Source: [Leptolyngbya] sp. JSC-1 (GTDB lineage: Bacteria > Cyanobacteriota > Cyanobacteriia > Elainellales > Elainellaceae). From it: 64,000 bases of DNA. The notes beneath the pieces are model-generated. The model had not been told where the DNA came from and ran no database searches. It worked only from the letters and a program-made list of their open reading frames with translations. The position numbers were made by a program, and so were the translations under genes. The stretch lies in NCBI GenBank assembly GCA_000733415.1, contig KL662192.1, positions 664,416 to 728,415 of the forward strand. Direction: 5' to 3'. Shown here piece by piece: positions 9,901 through 17,789 of this stretch. Numbering within the stretch: the first letter of the stretch is position 1; every line of letters begins with the position of its first letter.

Positions 9901-10918
9901 GCAATCCGTAGTCGGTTGCTCCACCCCCCTCCGCCTCACCCACGACATAGATGCCGTTGCCCTGACCCGAGAGGGGAATCAGCGGATTGGTATTGCTAGA
10001 AAGCTGGCTTAAAACCGTAAAGCAGAAATTCTCCAGCAAGGTCTGGGGCGATTGGTTGAGAAACTTCGAGAGGTCGCCCAGCACGTAAGGCTGACCCGAT
10101 GCTTGACCCGATGCTTGACCCGATGCTTGACCCGATGTTTGCAGTAACCCCATATCCACCAGCAGTGTTCCAGGAGTTTCATTGGAGGTACCAATCTTCT
10201 GAGTCAGGAAATTGATCACGTCCTGGGATGCCAGAACCACATTGATCCAGTCTTTGGGCAAACCGAGACCAGGGAGGCTATTCAGCAGTTCTTGGATCGT
10301 TGTGAAAGGACCGGTGCCGGGCGGCTGCACATCCAGGAAGCTGAGCTGAAACGAGGAGCCGGTGCCCGCAAACAGGACTTTGCCGAGCAGCTCCAAGCCG
10401 TCAAACGAAACATTGCCACTCGTGAAGCAGGACTGGGTATTCTTGAGATCCAAGCCAATTTCAATCGGGTAAGCAACCGAGTTGTTCGTTTGTCCGGTAA
10501 TCACGGGATTGCCAGAGATCGGCAGAGCCAACAACGGCATATATAACCGAGGCGTCACCGTAACATTCCCGTCTACGTAGGGATATAGGAGGCCGATCCC
10601 AATGGTGGAGCTGGTACCGCTATCGTCCTTCGGTAGCACAACATAGCAGGGGGTGGGTTTGCCCTGTTGCGTGATGGCATACCAAGCGCGCCCATCAGGA
10701 GGCGGATTGGGAATCGGACTGCCTAGCAGCTCACGCAGCAGTGCCAAAAGGTTCGTGCGTTCGTTGGGAATATTTTTCAGAGCAGGAGCCGGATTCTGGA
10801 ACCAATCGAGATCTAGAAAATAACTATTCTGGATTTGCTGAAAGATGCCGATAATGACACTCAGTTCCACGATAACTGGATGGATATCTTGAACGTCAAC
10901 CAGCAGCAAATTAGACAT
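6974..10918 (-). CDS. DUF6603 domain protein (1314 aa)
   Basis: I chose the ATG at 10918 because GGAGAG lies nine bases upstream; an in-frame ATG at 10942 is also possible. The C-terminal third (about residues 870-1020) carries segments I associate with DUF6603: FVLSIGGYHPQF, ALTPSCVMGGGRLQA and LWGPPTGGTVHV, with the GGFGYN motif earlier (about 720-730). These repeat-rich beta segments look like a large beta-sheet structure. DUF6603 has no assigned function. The rest is beta-type, Ser/Thr/Asn rich, without a signal peptide. A run of SGQA repeats near residues 260-275 comes from a 12-bp tandem DNA repeat, and AAGYAAGY near residue 525 is another. This is the largest recognisable anchor of the left operon. 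Confidence 0.8.
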   Translation of the reverse strand: MSNLLLVDVQDIHPVIVELSVIIGIFQQIQNSYFLDLDWFQNPAPALKNIPNERTNLLALLRELLGSPIPNPPPDGRAWYAITQQGKPTPCYVVLPKDDSGTSSTIGIGLLYPYVDGNVTVTPRLYMPLLALPISGNPVITGQTNNSVAYPIEIGLDLKNTQSCFTSGNVSFDGLELLGKVLFAGTGSSFQLSFLDVQPPGTGPFTTIQELLNSLPGLGLPKDWINVVLASQDVINFLTQKIGTSNETPGTLLVDMGLLQTSGQASGQASGQASGQPYVLGDLSKFLNQSPQTLLENFCFTVLSQLSSNTNPLIPLSGQGNGIYVVGEAEGGGATDYGLRLQISDIDLTSSAQTDNSQNKSSSFQADELTNASSPQLKLQLGQWLPGETTPSTSWLNRAAPSLTTPSPGLALYLVQADSSNTASFHPKLELVSLGLTVQGSKDTPLVNTKGVTLAGIDPRMYVSIDFEHPTPVSWGVALRCDDLGLPLGSGLNASSSNNPVAQNLLDADEEFKGFENTSGHAAGYAAGYTTAASHALGDEAAQNQDNQAVNPTFSLAAAYSTTVNVQLYDSDGTAADTVWIPMQRAFGPLHCQKIGVGWQNASKLLSFLYYGGVSLAALDIELEGLSVTIPVTTPANLSNYQFDLSGLDITLNADPVEISGGLQETRDAQKNLIYNGEAVIKAGEFSISALGSYTTLNGDPSLFIFAFLTDPLGGPPPCFITGICGGFGYNRSLILPAVDQIQTFPFVAGLTDPTQIGGSNATPATALAAIASSVPPTRGENWLAVGLQFTSFELIQSHALLVVEFGKELEIALLGLSTIKLPAEGPETFAYAELELEVVLKPAEGEFSAIAVLTPNSYVLDPSCHLTGGFAFCLWFGSNQHAGDFVLSIGGYHPQFNLAAYSWYPTLPRLGFNWAIDSSLTISGEAYFALTPSCVMGGGRLQALYQDGGLQAWFIAHADFLMFWKPFSYTASVGIDIGVAYTFTFFGTHTIKLEIGADLSLWGPPTGGTVHVTLWIISFTIPFGPPQTPPPNIGWTEFQALLPHSNAPQISQTTLGGDQVVVDLAVCHIRAANGLFKQTESGLWCIRADEFQFSVETAIPLTGMTLVGPNNQDTSITPTTSYTVGIRPMGIASVTSKAQVQITNSLGAYQDLNQNWQWVLSQRAVPEAMWGPPLGPNQAPTPEATLLPNRLVGLSQIQLKPGAPATPIPVAAAQAFAYLIIGENNQGIPVYLPVSATAPVINQPPATNNQALTLISQTLTNATVQAKRSSLFAALATLGVNAGMDGDLNDVQQNLGLNYQALPMVGTPDGIPT
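10093..10140. repeat. In-frame 12-bp tandem repeat, four units
   Basis: Four consecutive 12-bp units (GACCCGATGCTT, the last one with one change) lie inside the DUF6603 gene. They encode the SGQA tetrapeptide repeats. Because the unit is a multiple of three, copy number can change without breaking the frame. Confidence 0.9.
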
Positions 10919-11060
10919 TTGATAACTCTCCAAAGAAACCATTGATGTGTTTGTCGCATAGCAGTATTAGACAGCCATAATGAACACATAGACTGTCTTT
11001 ATATGTTGCTTCTGTATAACGTCAGGAATAGTATGATGATGGCGTTGGTTGGTCCTGCGA

Positions 11061-11861
11061 TTAGGCAGTTTCTCCTTTCGTAATGTGATGTGCCCAGAGT
11101 TGGTTATCGCTAGAAACGGTTTGATACATTAAATCCCAGGAATAGTGCAAATTTTCCCCAGTTTTGCTTTCGTCATAGCCGTCTGGGGTCCATTCTCCGT
11201 TGGGGTCATTCACCCAAACCCCTGTCTCGTCATATCCCCGCAGGAGAATCACATGCCCGGATCGGGTCAACTGCGTATGCACCACAACCGGCAGTCCACT
11301 GGCCAACCAGGTTTTAATCGCATCCCAATTGCTGTTGTAGCTAAAATCATCTTTACAGCCGTAGGCTTCCACAACTTTGGCTAAATCGAGCGGCGAGTGC
11401 CGATCTAATCCATGCTGATCGCAATAGGCATCTAATTCATCGGGATAGCGCATAGCAGGATGACGTTGAGGCACCCCCAGATAGGCCAAATCCATCGCTA
11501 GTGCCGTGACATTGCAGGAACCTCCGGGCGCTTCCTGGTTGTCATTCTGGTCGTAATAGTCATAGTGCGGAATTGGCAGGTTAACTGAACTGGGGGTTAG
11601 ATCCAGAGGCTTACCATCTTGCAGAATTTCTACATCCGGTCTAAAGACGTACCAAGTGTTGTGCCCTTGATAGGACAACTGCTGGCCCTGAGCGTCCGTT
11701 CCCAGGGAAACCTTTAGATGATCGCCGACAATTTCGTAGCTAGAGATGGGCAATAAAGTTCCGGCTGAAATGACTTGCTTTTGGTCATTGGCTAGGGCTG
11801 AGCTTTGAGCAGTAGACAGTTTCAGCCAAGTAACACGATCGATTTTTAGCGTGTAGGTCAT
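11061..11861 (-). CDS. C39-like papain-fold cysteine peptidase (266 aa)
   Basis: The N-terminal ~95 residues form a small beta domain (MTYTLKIDRVTWLK...). The second half matches the Peptidase_C39_2 type: Cys116 in GGSCNVTALAMDL, His203 in SGHVILLRGYD and Asp219 in WVNDPNGEW make the expected Cys-His-Asp triad. The ATG at 11861 was preferred to the upstream TTG at 11867. There is no signal peptide and no ABC transporter domain, so this is a stand-alone enzyme. It sits in the middle of the left operon, between the DUF6603 giant and the 469-aa orphan. It could process a neighbouring product, but no double-glycine site was found in them, so the substrate is unknown. Confidence 0.85.
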   Translation of the reverse strand: MTYTLKIDRVTWLKLSTAQSSALANDQKQVISAGTLLPISSYEIVGDHLKVSLGTDAQGQQLSYQGHNTWYVFRPDVEILQDGKPLDLTPSSVNLPIPHYDYYDQNDNQEAPGGSCNVTALAMDLAYLGVPQRHPAMRYPDELDAYCDQHGLDRHSPLDLAKVVEAYGCKDDFSYNSNWDAIKTWLASGLPVVVHTQLTRSGHVILLRGYDETGVWVNDPNGEWTPDGYDESKTGENLHYSWDLMYQTVSSDNQLWAHHITKGETA

Positions 11862-12046
11862 GATCAAAAACCTGATTATGGAAGGTTAAATCTAGCTTTA
11901 GCCAACGTTTCGGGCACATGGAAAATCTACTGATCAGGCTAGATAATGCCTTCAGTAGAGTGATGGGAAGGAAGTGTTTCGACGCAATACCAGAGAATTG
12001 TGAGCATTGCGTCAAAACCCAATCAAGGTAATTTAAGCGATGATTG

Positions 12047-13456
12047 TTAGGGATAATTAAGGGTTTCTAACACCAGAGCAATAATTTGCGGTCTACCCGA
12101 ATTGTCCTTCAGCTCAAACCCAGTGTCAGTGGAAGTATACTGAACCTGATCGGATTTACCAGAAGCAGATTCTGAACCAAGATGGATAATGTTCAAAATG
12201 CTGACATCTACTTTTTCACTCCAGGTAGTATGAGTTTCTGTATCTGACCAGTTGGAAAACTCCATTTTGATCCAGGGTTGATAAGCAACAATAACACTAG
12301 CAATGCGAACATTGAAGATACCCTGTGGTCCCCACACTCTGGACTTTCCACTCGCATCTACAAAAGGGCTTGACTTATCAAAACCAGCATAATTTTTGTA
12401 CTTTGCAATCATTGACGAGTCATACCAAGTGCTGGCTGGTCCTAAGGAAATATTTTTAATGGACTGGTATGTGACCGTGGCCTTGAAGTCATACTTAGAC
12501 ATATCCACCTTGCTTTGAGAACCACTCCCCTCAACACCCACCATAAAGACATCTTCAATCGGAATAGTGGCATTGAACGAAAACTGCCAGCTAGAACTAT
12601 TATCAGTTTGCGTGGAGTTACTCAGTTCTACAGTGACTTCTGGATCATTACCATTATTAGCAGCCGTTTGTGCTGTTGACAGCCATGACTTGAAATCAGC
12701 GATCGTCTCGCCCTGTTGCAGGGCATAACGGGGCTGCCAAATCACTGCACCATCTTCATCCACCTGAATTTGATATTGATTTTGAGCCTTTTTGTTGGGG
12801 AAACGATTGTTTGGGTTTCTGGGATCAGCCTTTTGCACCGCCGATTTAGCTTCAGCAAGTTCTCGATAATCTGGGCCGTAGACCTTCTCTGCTAGCGCAT
12901 CATACTGTTCCTGCAAGCCTGCCAGGTCGTCTCCATAGATTTCATTCAGGTTTGCCACCTTCTCTTGATAATCAGTGCTCTGTAAATAGGTTTGCAGATA
13001 AGTTTGGAAGGTTTTGTCACTATAACCTGGAATCCAAGTTGTGCAGGTCATTCCGTCAGCACTGGCATTGACACAATAGTTACTAATGTAATTCTTATAC
13101 TCCCCCTTTACAATTTGTTGTGTGGCGTTCTGATAGTTGACAATTTTCTGTCGGATCGCATCCAGGTCAGTTGTACTGGTACCGGGTTGGGGGGAAAGTG
13201 AGATCTCATCCAGCCAGCTCTGATACATGCCAAAAAAGTTATTGTTGGTAATGCCATTCCAGGTTAAGGACCAGGGAGGAATGGTATTCCCCAGATCAAC
13301 TATTTGACCATTCGCATCATTAGTAGCGGCATCAAAGTTACAGGTAATCCCTTTAGAAACCATCATGATATTTCCTGGATCGGTTCCTGTCTGACTTGCA
13401 ATCGCTTGAGCCACAGCCTGCCAGAACTTCGTCTGATCACTAGTTTCTTGTCCCAT
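12047..13456 (-). CDS. Orphan protein (469 aa) of the left operon
   Basis: The start ATG gives MGQETSDQTKFWQAVAQAIA. The N-terminal part (about 1-230) is helical and contains two cysteines in SNYCVNASADGMTCTTW. After an Asn/Pro-rich linker (around 210-230) the C-terminal half (about 270-469) is beta-type, with many Ser, Thr, Asn and aromatic residues. There is no signal peptide or membrane helix. I recognise no family. The helical front and beta back vaguely recall pore-forming toxin layouts, but I see no diagnostic motif, so no function is assigned. It sits between the C39 peptidase and the first of three paralogous membrane proteins on the same strand. Confidence 0.75.
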   Translation of the reverse strand: MGQETSDQTKFWQAVAQAIASQTGTDPGNIMMVSKGITCNFDAATNDANGQIVDLGNTIPPWSLTWNGITNNNFFGMYQSWLDEISLSPQPGTSTTDLDAIRQKIVNYQNATQQIVKGEYKNYISNYCVNASADGMTCTTWIPGYSDKTFQTYLQTYLQSTDYQEKVANLNEIYGDDLAGLQEQYDALAEKVYGPDYRELAEAKSAVQKADPRNPNNRFPNKKAQNQYQIQVDEDGAVIWQPRYALQQGETIADFKSWLSTAQTAANNGNDPEVTVELSNSTQTDNSSSWQFSFNATIPIEDVFMVGVEGSGSQSKVDMSKYDFKATVTYQSIKNISLGPASTWYDSSMIAKYKNYAGFDKSSPFVDASGKSRVWGPQGIFNVRIASVIVAYQPWIKMEFSNWSDTETHTTWSEKVDVSILNIIHLGSESASGKSDQVQYTSTDTGFELKDNSGRPQIIALVLETLNYP

Positions 13457-13544
13457 GATTTTCTGTCCTCAACATATTGTAGTTGACATAGTTAATTGCG
13501 CAATAACGAGGTGGTAGAGACCCAATACATTCTCACAGCTCAAG

Positions 13545-14879
13545 TTAGAGAGCACTGATCACCTCTTCTAGATCAGAAGCCCAACCTTCTCCTTCAGGAT
13601 CGGCTTCTTGTTCTGGTTGCTGGTCAAAGTCATTTTCACTGGTTTGTTGTTCTGTAATTTGCTGCTCTAGTGCTGCCTGCTCTTCAACTGGAGCGATGCT
13701 CTTTCTGTATTCCAGATCTTTGAGCATGTCACTGCCTTTAAAGTCCAATTGCCGAAATGGTGACTCACCGACTTCTTCAATATCCTTTGCACCCTGCTCA
13801 GCGCGGCTTGAAGCGTCTGATACTTTATCGCTCAAGGCTCCATCGCTGTCGGCTTCAAAATCTTTAAAGGAAGTGTACTTTTTACCGATTGACACTAGCA
13901 TCTTGAGAATAAACATGCCAAGCAAAGCATAGTTTATCCACTTCAAAATTTGGCTGAGTAATGATGGATCTTCATTCGCAGGCAGACGGTGACTAATATC
14001 ATCCGAAGATAATTCGTGCAACCGACCAGTAATTTGTAAAACATCTCCCTGCTTGCGGTTGTTAATCGGATCATCTTCAGCATAGGTAAGCGTACCCGAG
14101 AAGAACGGACCTGTGTAAGCATCTTGGGCAGTGGCTAACGTAATTTCGCTGAATGTCAATTTTCCAGCATACTTTACTAACATATCGGCTTGCCATGTCA
14201 GAACGCTGTTGTCATATTGCAACTTGTTCATATGGCGGTCGGGCATGTCGTGATCCAGACTGAACTTGTAGTTGCCATATACCACAACCAGTGGACCTTT
14301 TTGGGTTTTTCCATCTGCGTCGGTAAGGACTGTATCGGTATAGCTACCAGCCCAATAATTCATGTTGTGATTACGCATTTTCACAAATGATGCATTCACT
14401 TGTAGATAACTACATTGAAAGCCATGTTGATGTAAGAATGCGTCCAGTTGTGGGGTTGTGGCTTGTCCTTGGACCACATTTTTGAGCAAGTCTTGCCATG
14501 CCTTATAAATGGTCGTGCTGGTTAATAGGGTTTGCACAAACCGATCAGAGGCATCGTTTGGGGCAGTATCTTGCAAGTACTCCTGATAAAAAGGAGACTT
14601 CAGCATGTTTAGCACAACAGCCGCTGTAGTGTTATATCCATTACTAGCGAGGAAATTATCGGCAGCTTGAAGAGCTTGCTGATAGACCTTTTGAATCTGA
14701 TCAGAGGACTCACCAGCTTGCTTAGCTTGTTGCACTGCATCATTCATCTTGACCAAAAGTGTGCTCCACTGATCGCTCAAAAATGAGTTTGACTTGAGGT
14801 CTGTGACGAACAGGACTGCATTGGCTTGAAAACCAGCGTCTTGAGAAGACGGCACAGTTGAACTGAAGGATACGGTCAT
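13545..14879 (-). CDS. Nif11-like tandem/beta/TM protein, paralog C (444 aa)
   Basis: The ATG at 14879 (MTVSFSSTVPSSQDAG) follows a GGGGAT stretch; an ATG at 14903 is an alternative. Layout: helical module 1 at about 20-92, with VTDLKSNSFLSDQW and NFLASNGYNTTA; module 2 at about 112-163, with AFLHQHGFQCS; beta domain at about 175-287, starting WAGSYTDT and including FFSGTLTYAEDD; one hydrophobic helix at about 307-331; then a charged, Glu/Asp/Gln-rich tail to 444. The modules resemble Nif11 leader domains in spacing and in the FL..NGY.TT signature, but are longer. This is the most divergent of three paralogs in a row. Function unknown. Confidence 0.8.
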   Translation of the reverse strand: MTVSFSSTVPSSQDAGFQANAVLFVTDLKSNSFLSDQWSTLLVKMNDAVQQAKQAGESSDQIQKVYQQALQAADNFLASNGYNTTAAVVLNMLKSPFYQEYLQDTAPNDASDRFVQTLLTSTTIYKAWQDLLKNVVQGQATTPQLDAFLHQHGFQCSYLQVNASFVKMRNHNMNYWAGSYTDTVLTDADGKTQKGPLVVVYGNYKFSLDHDMPDRHMNKLQYDNSVLTWQADMLVKYAGKLTFSEITLATAQDAYTGPFFSGTLTYAEDDPINNRKQGDVLQITGRLHELSSDDISHRLPANEDPSLLSQILKWINYALLGMFILKMLVSIGKKYTSFKDFEADSDGALSDKVSDASSRAEQGAKDIEEVGESPFRQLDFKGSDMLKDLEYRKSIAPVEEQAALEQQITEQQTSENDFDQQPEQEADPEGEGWASDLEEVISAL

Positions 14880-15003
14880 AGAAATTATCCCCGTTGAATA
14901 CATCCTGCATCCCCTACATTGTTTCTATAGAAGATGCAAGATTAATACCAGATTGAGAGCGAACCAGTTCTAAGAATTAGATGCTAGAGAAGATAGTTTG
15001 CTA

Positions 15004-16281
15004 CTAAATCGCATCCTCAACCACATCCTCAAGCGTATTAGCATTGTCACCCTCCCCAGTCAAATTGTCTTCTCCGTCTTCAAAGCTTTCCTCATCCGCT
15101 TCTTGCTCCTGATCAATTTCTTCTTTGATCTCCTTTTGCTCCTTCGGATCAGATGTATTATTCATCTCCTCAGTAAGCTGCTTCACGGTTGTACTTTCGT
15201 TGTTGAACTCGTCTGGGGGTACTTCAGGCAATTCCTGTTTAGTCGTTTCAACCGCATCATCAACCTTTTCCTTGACCTCTGAACTGAATTTGTCCTTGAG
15301 CCATTTACCCCCTTTGAATAGAGCACCACCAGCTCCAAATAGCAGCGATATGGCAAAACCAATCTGGATATAGGGACCTAATGTTTTGGCAAGTTGGTCA
15401 ACCGTGTTTGTATCAACACTAGGAGGATGATTAACATTGCCTCTCTGATTGGGCGGTGGATCACCTATCTTGCCATTAAAGGTATAGGTACCACTAAAGT
15501 TTTTGTTTGTGCCTTCAGGATAGGTAATCGTTCCCGAGAAGGTGCAACCAACATAGGAATCCTCACTCTTGGGACGATTGATCTGACTGAAGGTGATCGA
15601 GCCAGAAGTTGAGTTGGTTTCAAGCCCCCCGCCACCATCAGTCGTCCAGGTTAAGGTTCCTTGACTATACTTGAACGCAAACAATTTCTCAGGACCAACG
15701 CTGACGGTGCTATCTCCATACACAATCACAGCCGGACCAGGTTGGGCATCACCGCCGCTAGTAGGTTGGACAATAGTTTGACCGTAGGTTCCAGTCCAAA
15801 AGTTCAGGTTTTTGTCACGCATCTTTAAGAACGAAGCGTTTACCTGAATCGCAGTGCAATCGTAGCCATTCTGCTTTAAGAACTGGTCAGCCTTGTCCAG
15901 ATTGCCACCTGTAGCAGATTGCTGGATGATCTGCGCCCATTCTCTATAAAGGTGGCTATCTTGCAGCAGATCCTGAACAAAGCGATCGGACTGATCATTG
16001 GGTTTGCGCGAAGCGATATAGTCGTTCCACCAAGGAGTTTTGAGAAGAGACAATACAGCTTCTGCTGTTGTGTTGTACCCATTATCAGCCAGGAAGTTGT
16101 CCAGATAATTGACTTTGTCTGAAATGCCATATTTGGGATCGCTAGCATTAGTCAAATGAGTCTGCCAATCTGCATTCAGAGCCTTATTCGTCTTCAAATC
16201 ATCTAGGAAAACATAGGCCCATCCCATTTGCTCTTCTGTCGGTTCATCGGTTGTCAAATTCGTTTGCAGGTTGTTGCTCAT
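15004..16281 (-). CDS. Nif11-like tandem/beta/TM protein, paralog B (425 aa)
   Basis: The ATG at 16281 is preferred over an upstream in-frame start because GGAG lies about six bases before it. Layout: module 1 at about 23-80 (LDDLKTNKALNADW, NFLADNGYNTTAEAV); module 2 at about 101-150 (LLQDSHLYREW, QFLKQNGYDCTAIQV); beta domain at about 161-272 (FWTGTYGQT, GSITFSQ, CTFSGTITYPEG); one membrane helix at about 301-322; and a strongly acidic tail at 335-425. A single helix with no N-terminal signal suggests that the modules and tail lie on opposite sides of a membrane, but the orientation cannot be read from sequence. Close paralog of both neighbours. Confidence 0.82.
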   Translation of the reverse strand: MSNNLQTNLTTDEPTEEQMGWAYVFLDDLKTNKALNADWQTHLTNASDPKYGISDKVNYLDNFLADNGYNTTAEAVLSLLKTPWWNDYIASRKPNDQSDRFVQDLLQDSHLYREWAQIIQQSATGGNLDKADQFLKQNGYDCTAIQVNASFLKMRDKNLNFWTGTYGQTIVQPTSGGDAQPGPAVIVYGDSTVSVGPEKLFAFKYSQGTLTWTTDGGGGLETNSTSGSITFSQINRPKSEDSYVGCTFSGTITYPEGTNKNFSGTYTFNGKIGDPPPNQRGNVNHPPSVDTNTVDQLAKTLGPYIQIGFAISLLFGAGGALFKGGKWLKDKFSSEVKEKVDDAVETTKQELPEVPPDEFNNESTTVKQLTEEMNNTSDPKEQKEIKEEIDQEQEADEESFEDGEDNLTGEGDNANTLEDVVEDAI

Positions 16282-16388
16282 AATACACTCCAATAGGTCA
16301 AGATGATTGTTTGGCTCAGTGAAATAGGTTGAAAAGTGTTGCAGAATTACACAAAGCACCATATTTCACCGAAAGCAATCTTTATCGA

Positions 16389-17789
16389 TTAATTCTTCTC
16401 TTTTAGAAGATCATCGACCTCAGAAGAGGAATCTGAGTTATCATCATTTATACTTTTTTTCGTGTTGTTAATCAGCAAGCTTGTTGTCTCATCAAAATCT
16501 TCCTCTAGTTCTTTTTTAACTGATGGATCTGTGGTTTTTTCAATCTGCTTGCTCAGACTGATAGTTTGATTGATTGATCCATAGTCTTCAAAAATTTGAA
16601 CTCCATCTTCAAAGCTATTTACCATTTTCTTTACGATAGGATCATCCGAGCTTGCTTGGCTTTTTACTTTCACCCAATCTTTCCCAATATCTTCGGCTTT
16701 ATTCTTAGTCTTACCCAGCTCTTTACTGAGTTTTTCAGCTTCCAGTCTCAGCTTGTCCATCTCCAGTTTAAGTTTAGGAAATTCCCTAACCATCTTGGCA
16801 ACAAGGACAATCATGCCAACAGTAGCAACAAGACCTGTAATCAGTGGACCAACGAACTTGGTCAACAAGTCATAATCAGCATTTGGTATAATCGGCGGGT
16901 CACTGGATGGAATAGCAGTGATGCGTCCAAAGTAATCCACTGTACCCTTAACAGGATAGGTTGATGAGTCGGGCAGCGTCAAAGTTCCGCTAAATTCGTT
17001 ACCCGTATAGTTATCACCGGGAGTAGTTTGACTACGGTTTGAAAAGGTGATTGAACCTGCTGTGTCATTAGTGACGCCGCTGCCCTCATTTTTCCAGGTT
17101 AGTGTGGCGGTTGTTGCATCAAACTGGGGTTGAATCAGCCGATGCCGACCAATTGAGACATAGTTAGCAGTAACAATCAGGGCTGGACCAGTGACTTCTG
17201 AAGTTCCTTCTTTCGAGATCGTCGTATTGCCATAGGCACCGACCCAGGGAGTAATTCCAGCAAGGGAGTTGGGATCGGTAGTGGCTGCCGCTGCTTTGGC
17301 TTGCACAGCCATCAGCTTTGGAGGTTCTGTATTAGCGGTTTGTCCAGACCTGCCGTTGATAACTGCACCTACTGCATTCACCACTTGGGCTGTAGACGCT
17401 TCAACTCCATTTTGAGCTAGGAAATTTTCGATTGGCGCTAGATCAAGGCTACTGTCTGCCCGCACAGTTTGGCTACAGGCATTAACCCAGCCACAAAACA
17501 AATCTACATCTGTCAATAGTTGAATCGCAAACATCATAGCACTACCGTTGGGCAGGTCTGCTGGATCAATCGCTTGATCAAATGCCTGTTGTACCAGCTC
17601 AATCGTTGTGTCGTAGCCTTGGCTGGCTAAAAAAGCATTCATGGATGCAGCACGCTCTGATTGAGGTAGTTGCTTGGCTTGGTCAAGTGCAATTCTCCAC
17701 GCTTGCTTGAAATAGGGATCAACACTGAGCCTACTGACACAGGCTTGGGCATAAACAGTTTGAAACGCAGAATTTTGAGTGGATACCAT
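16389..17789 (-). CDS. Nif11-like tandem/beta/TM protein, paralog A (466 aa)
   Basis: This is the first gene of the left operon, starting MVSTQNSAFQTVYAQ with GGAG upstream. Layout: module 1 at about 13-70 (LSVDPYFKQAW, AFLASQGYDTTIELV); module 2 at about 86-140 (LLTDVDLFCGW, NFLAQNGVEASTAQV); an Ala-rich linker; beta domain at about 181-292 (PWVGAYGNTTI, GSITFSN, NEFSGTLTLPDS); membrane helix at about 311-333; then a Lys/Glu coiled coil (about 336-375) and an acidic end. The beta domain shares the W.G.YG.T opening and the FSGT.T strand with its two paralogs. Function unknown. As first gene it should be closest to the promoter in the 17790-18332 gap. Confidence 0.82.
   Translation of the reverse strand: MVSTQNSAFQTVYAQACVSRLSVDPYFKQAWRIALDQAKQLPQSERAASMNAFLASQGYDTTIELVQQAFDQAIDPADLPNGSAMMFAIQLLTDVDLFCGWVNACSQTVRADSSLDLAPIENFLAQNGVEASTAQVVNAVGAVINGRSGQTANTEPPKLMAVQAKAAAATTDPNSLAGITPWVGAYGNTTISKEGTSEVTGPALIVTANYVSIGRHRLIQPQFDATTATLTWKNEGSGVTNDTAGSITFSNRSQTTPGDNYTGNEFSGTLTLPDSSTYPVKGTVDYFGRITAIPSSDPPIIPNADYDLLTKFVGPLITGLVATVGMIVLVAKMVREFPKLKLEMDKLRLEAEKLSKELGKTKNKAEDIGKDWVKVKSQASSDDPIVKKMVNSFEDGVQIFEDYGSINQTISLSKQIEKTTDPSVKKELEEDFDETTSLLINNTKKSINDDNSDSSSEVDDLLKEKN

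Noticed and set aside
10965..11000. Possible terminator between the C39 peptidase and DUF6603 genes
   Set aside because: The GACAG/CTGTC stem is only five bases with a long loop, too weak to call.
13545..17789. RiPP precursor cluster (Nif11 class)
   Set aside because: The proteins are far longer than precursors, lack a core peptide and a double-glycine site, and no lanthionine synthetase or radical SAM enzyme is nearby.
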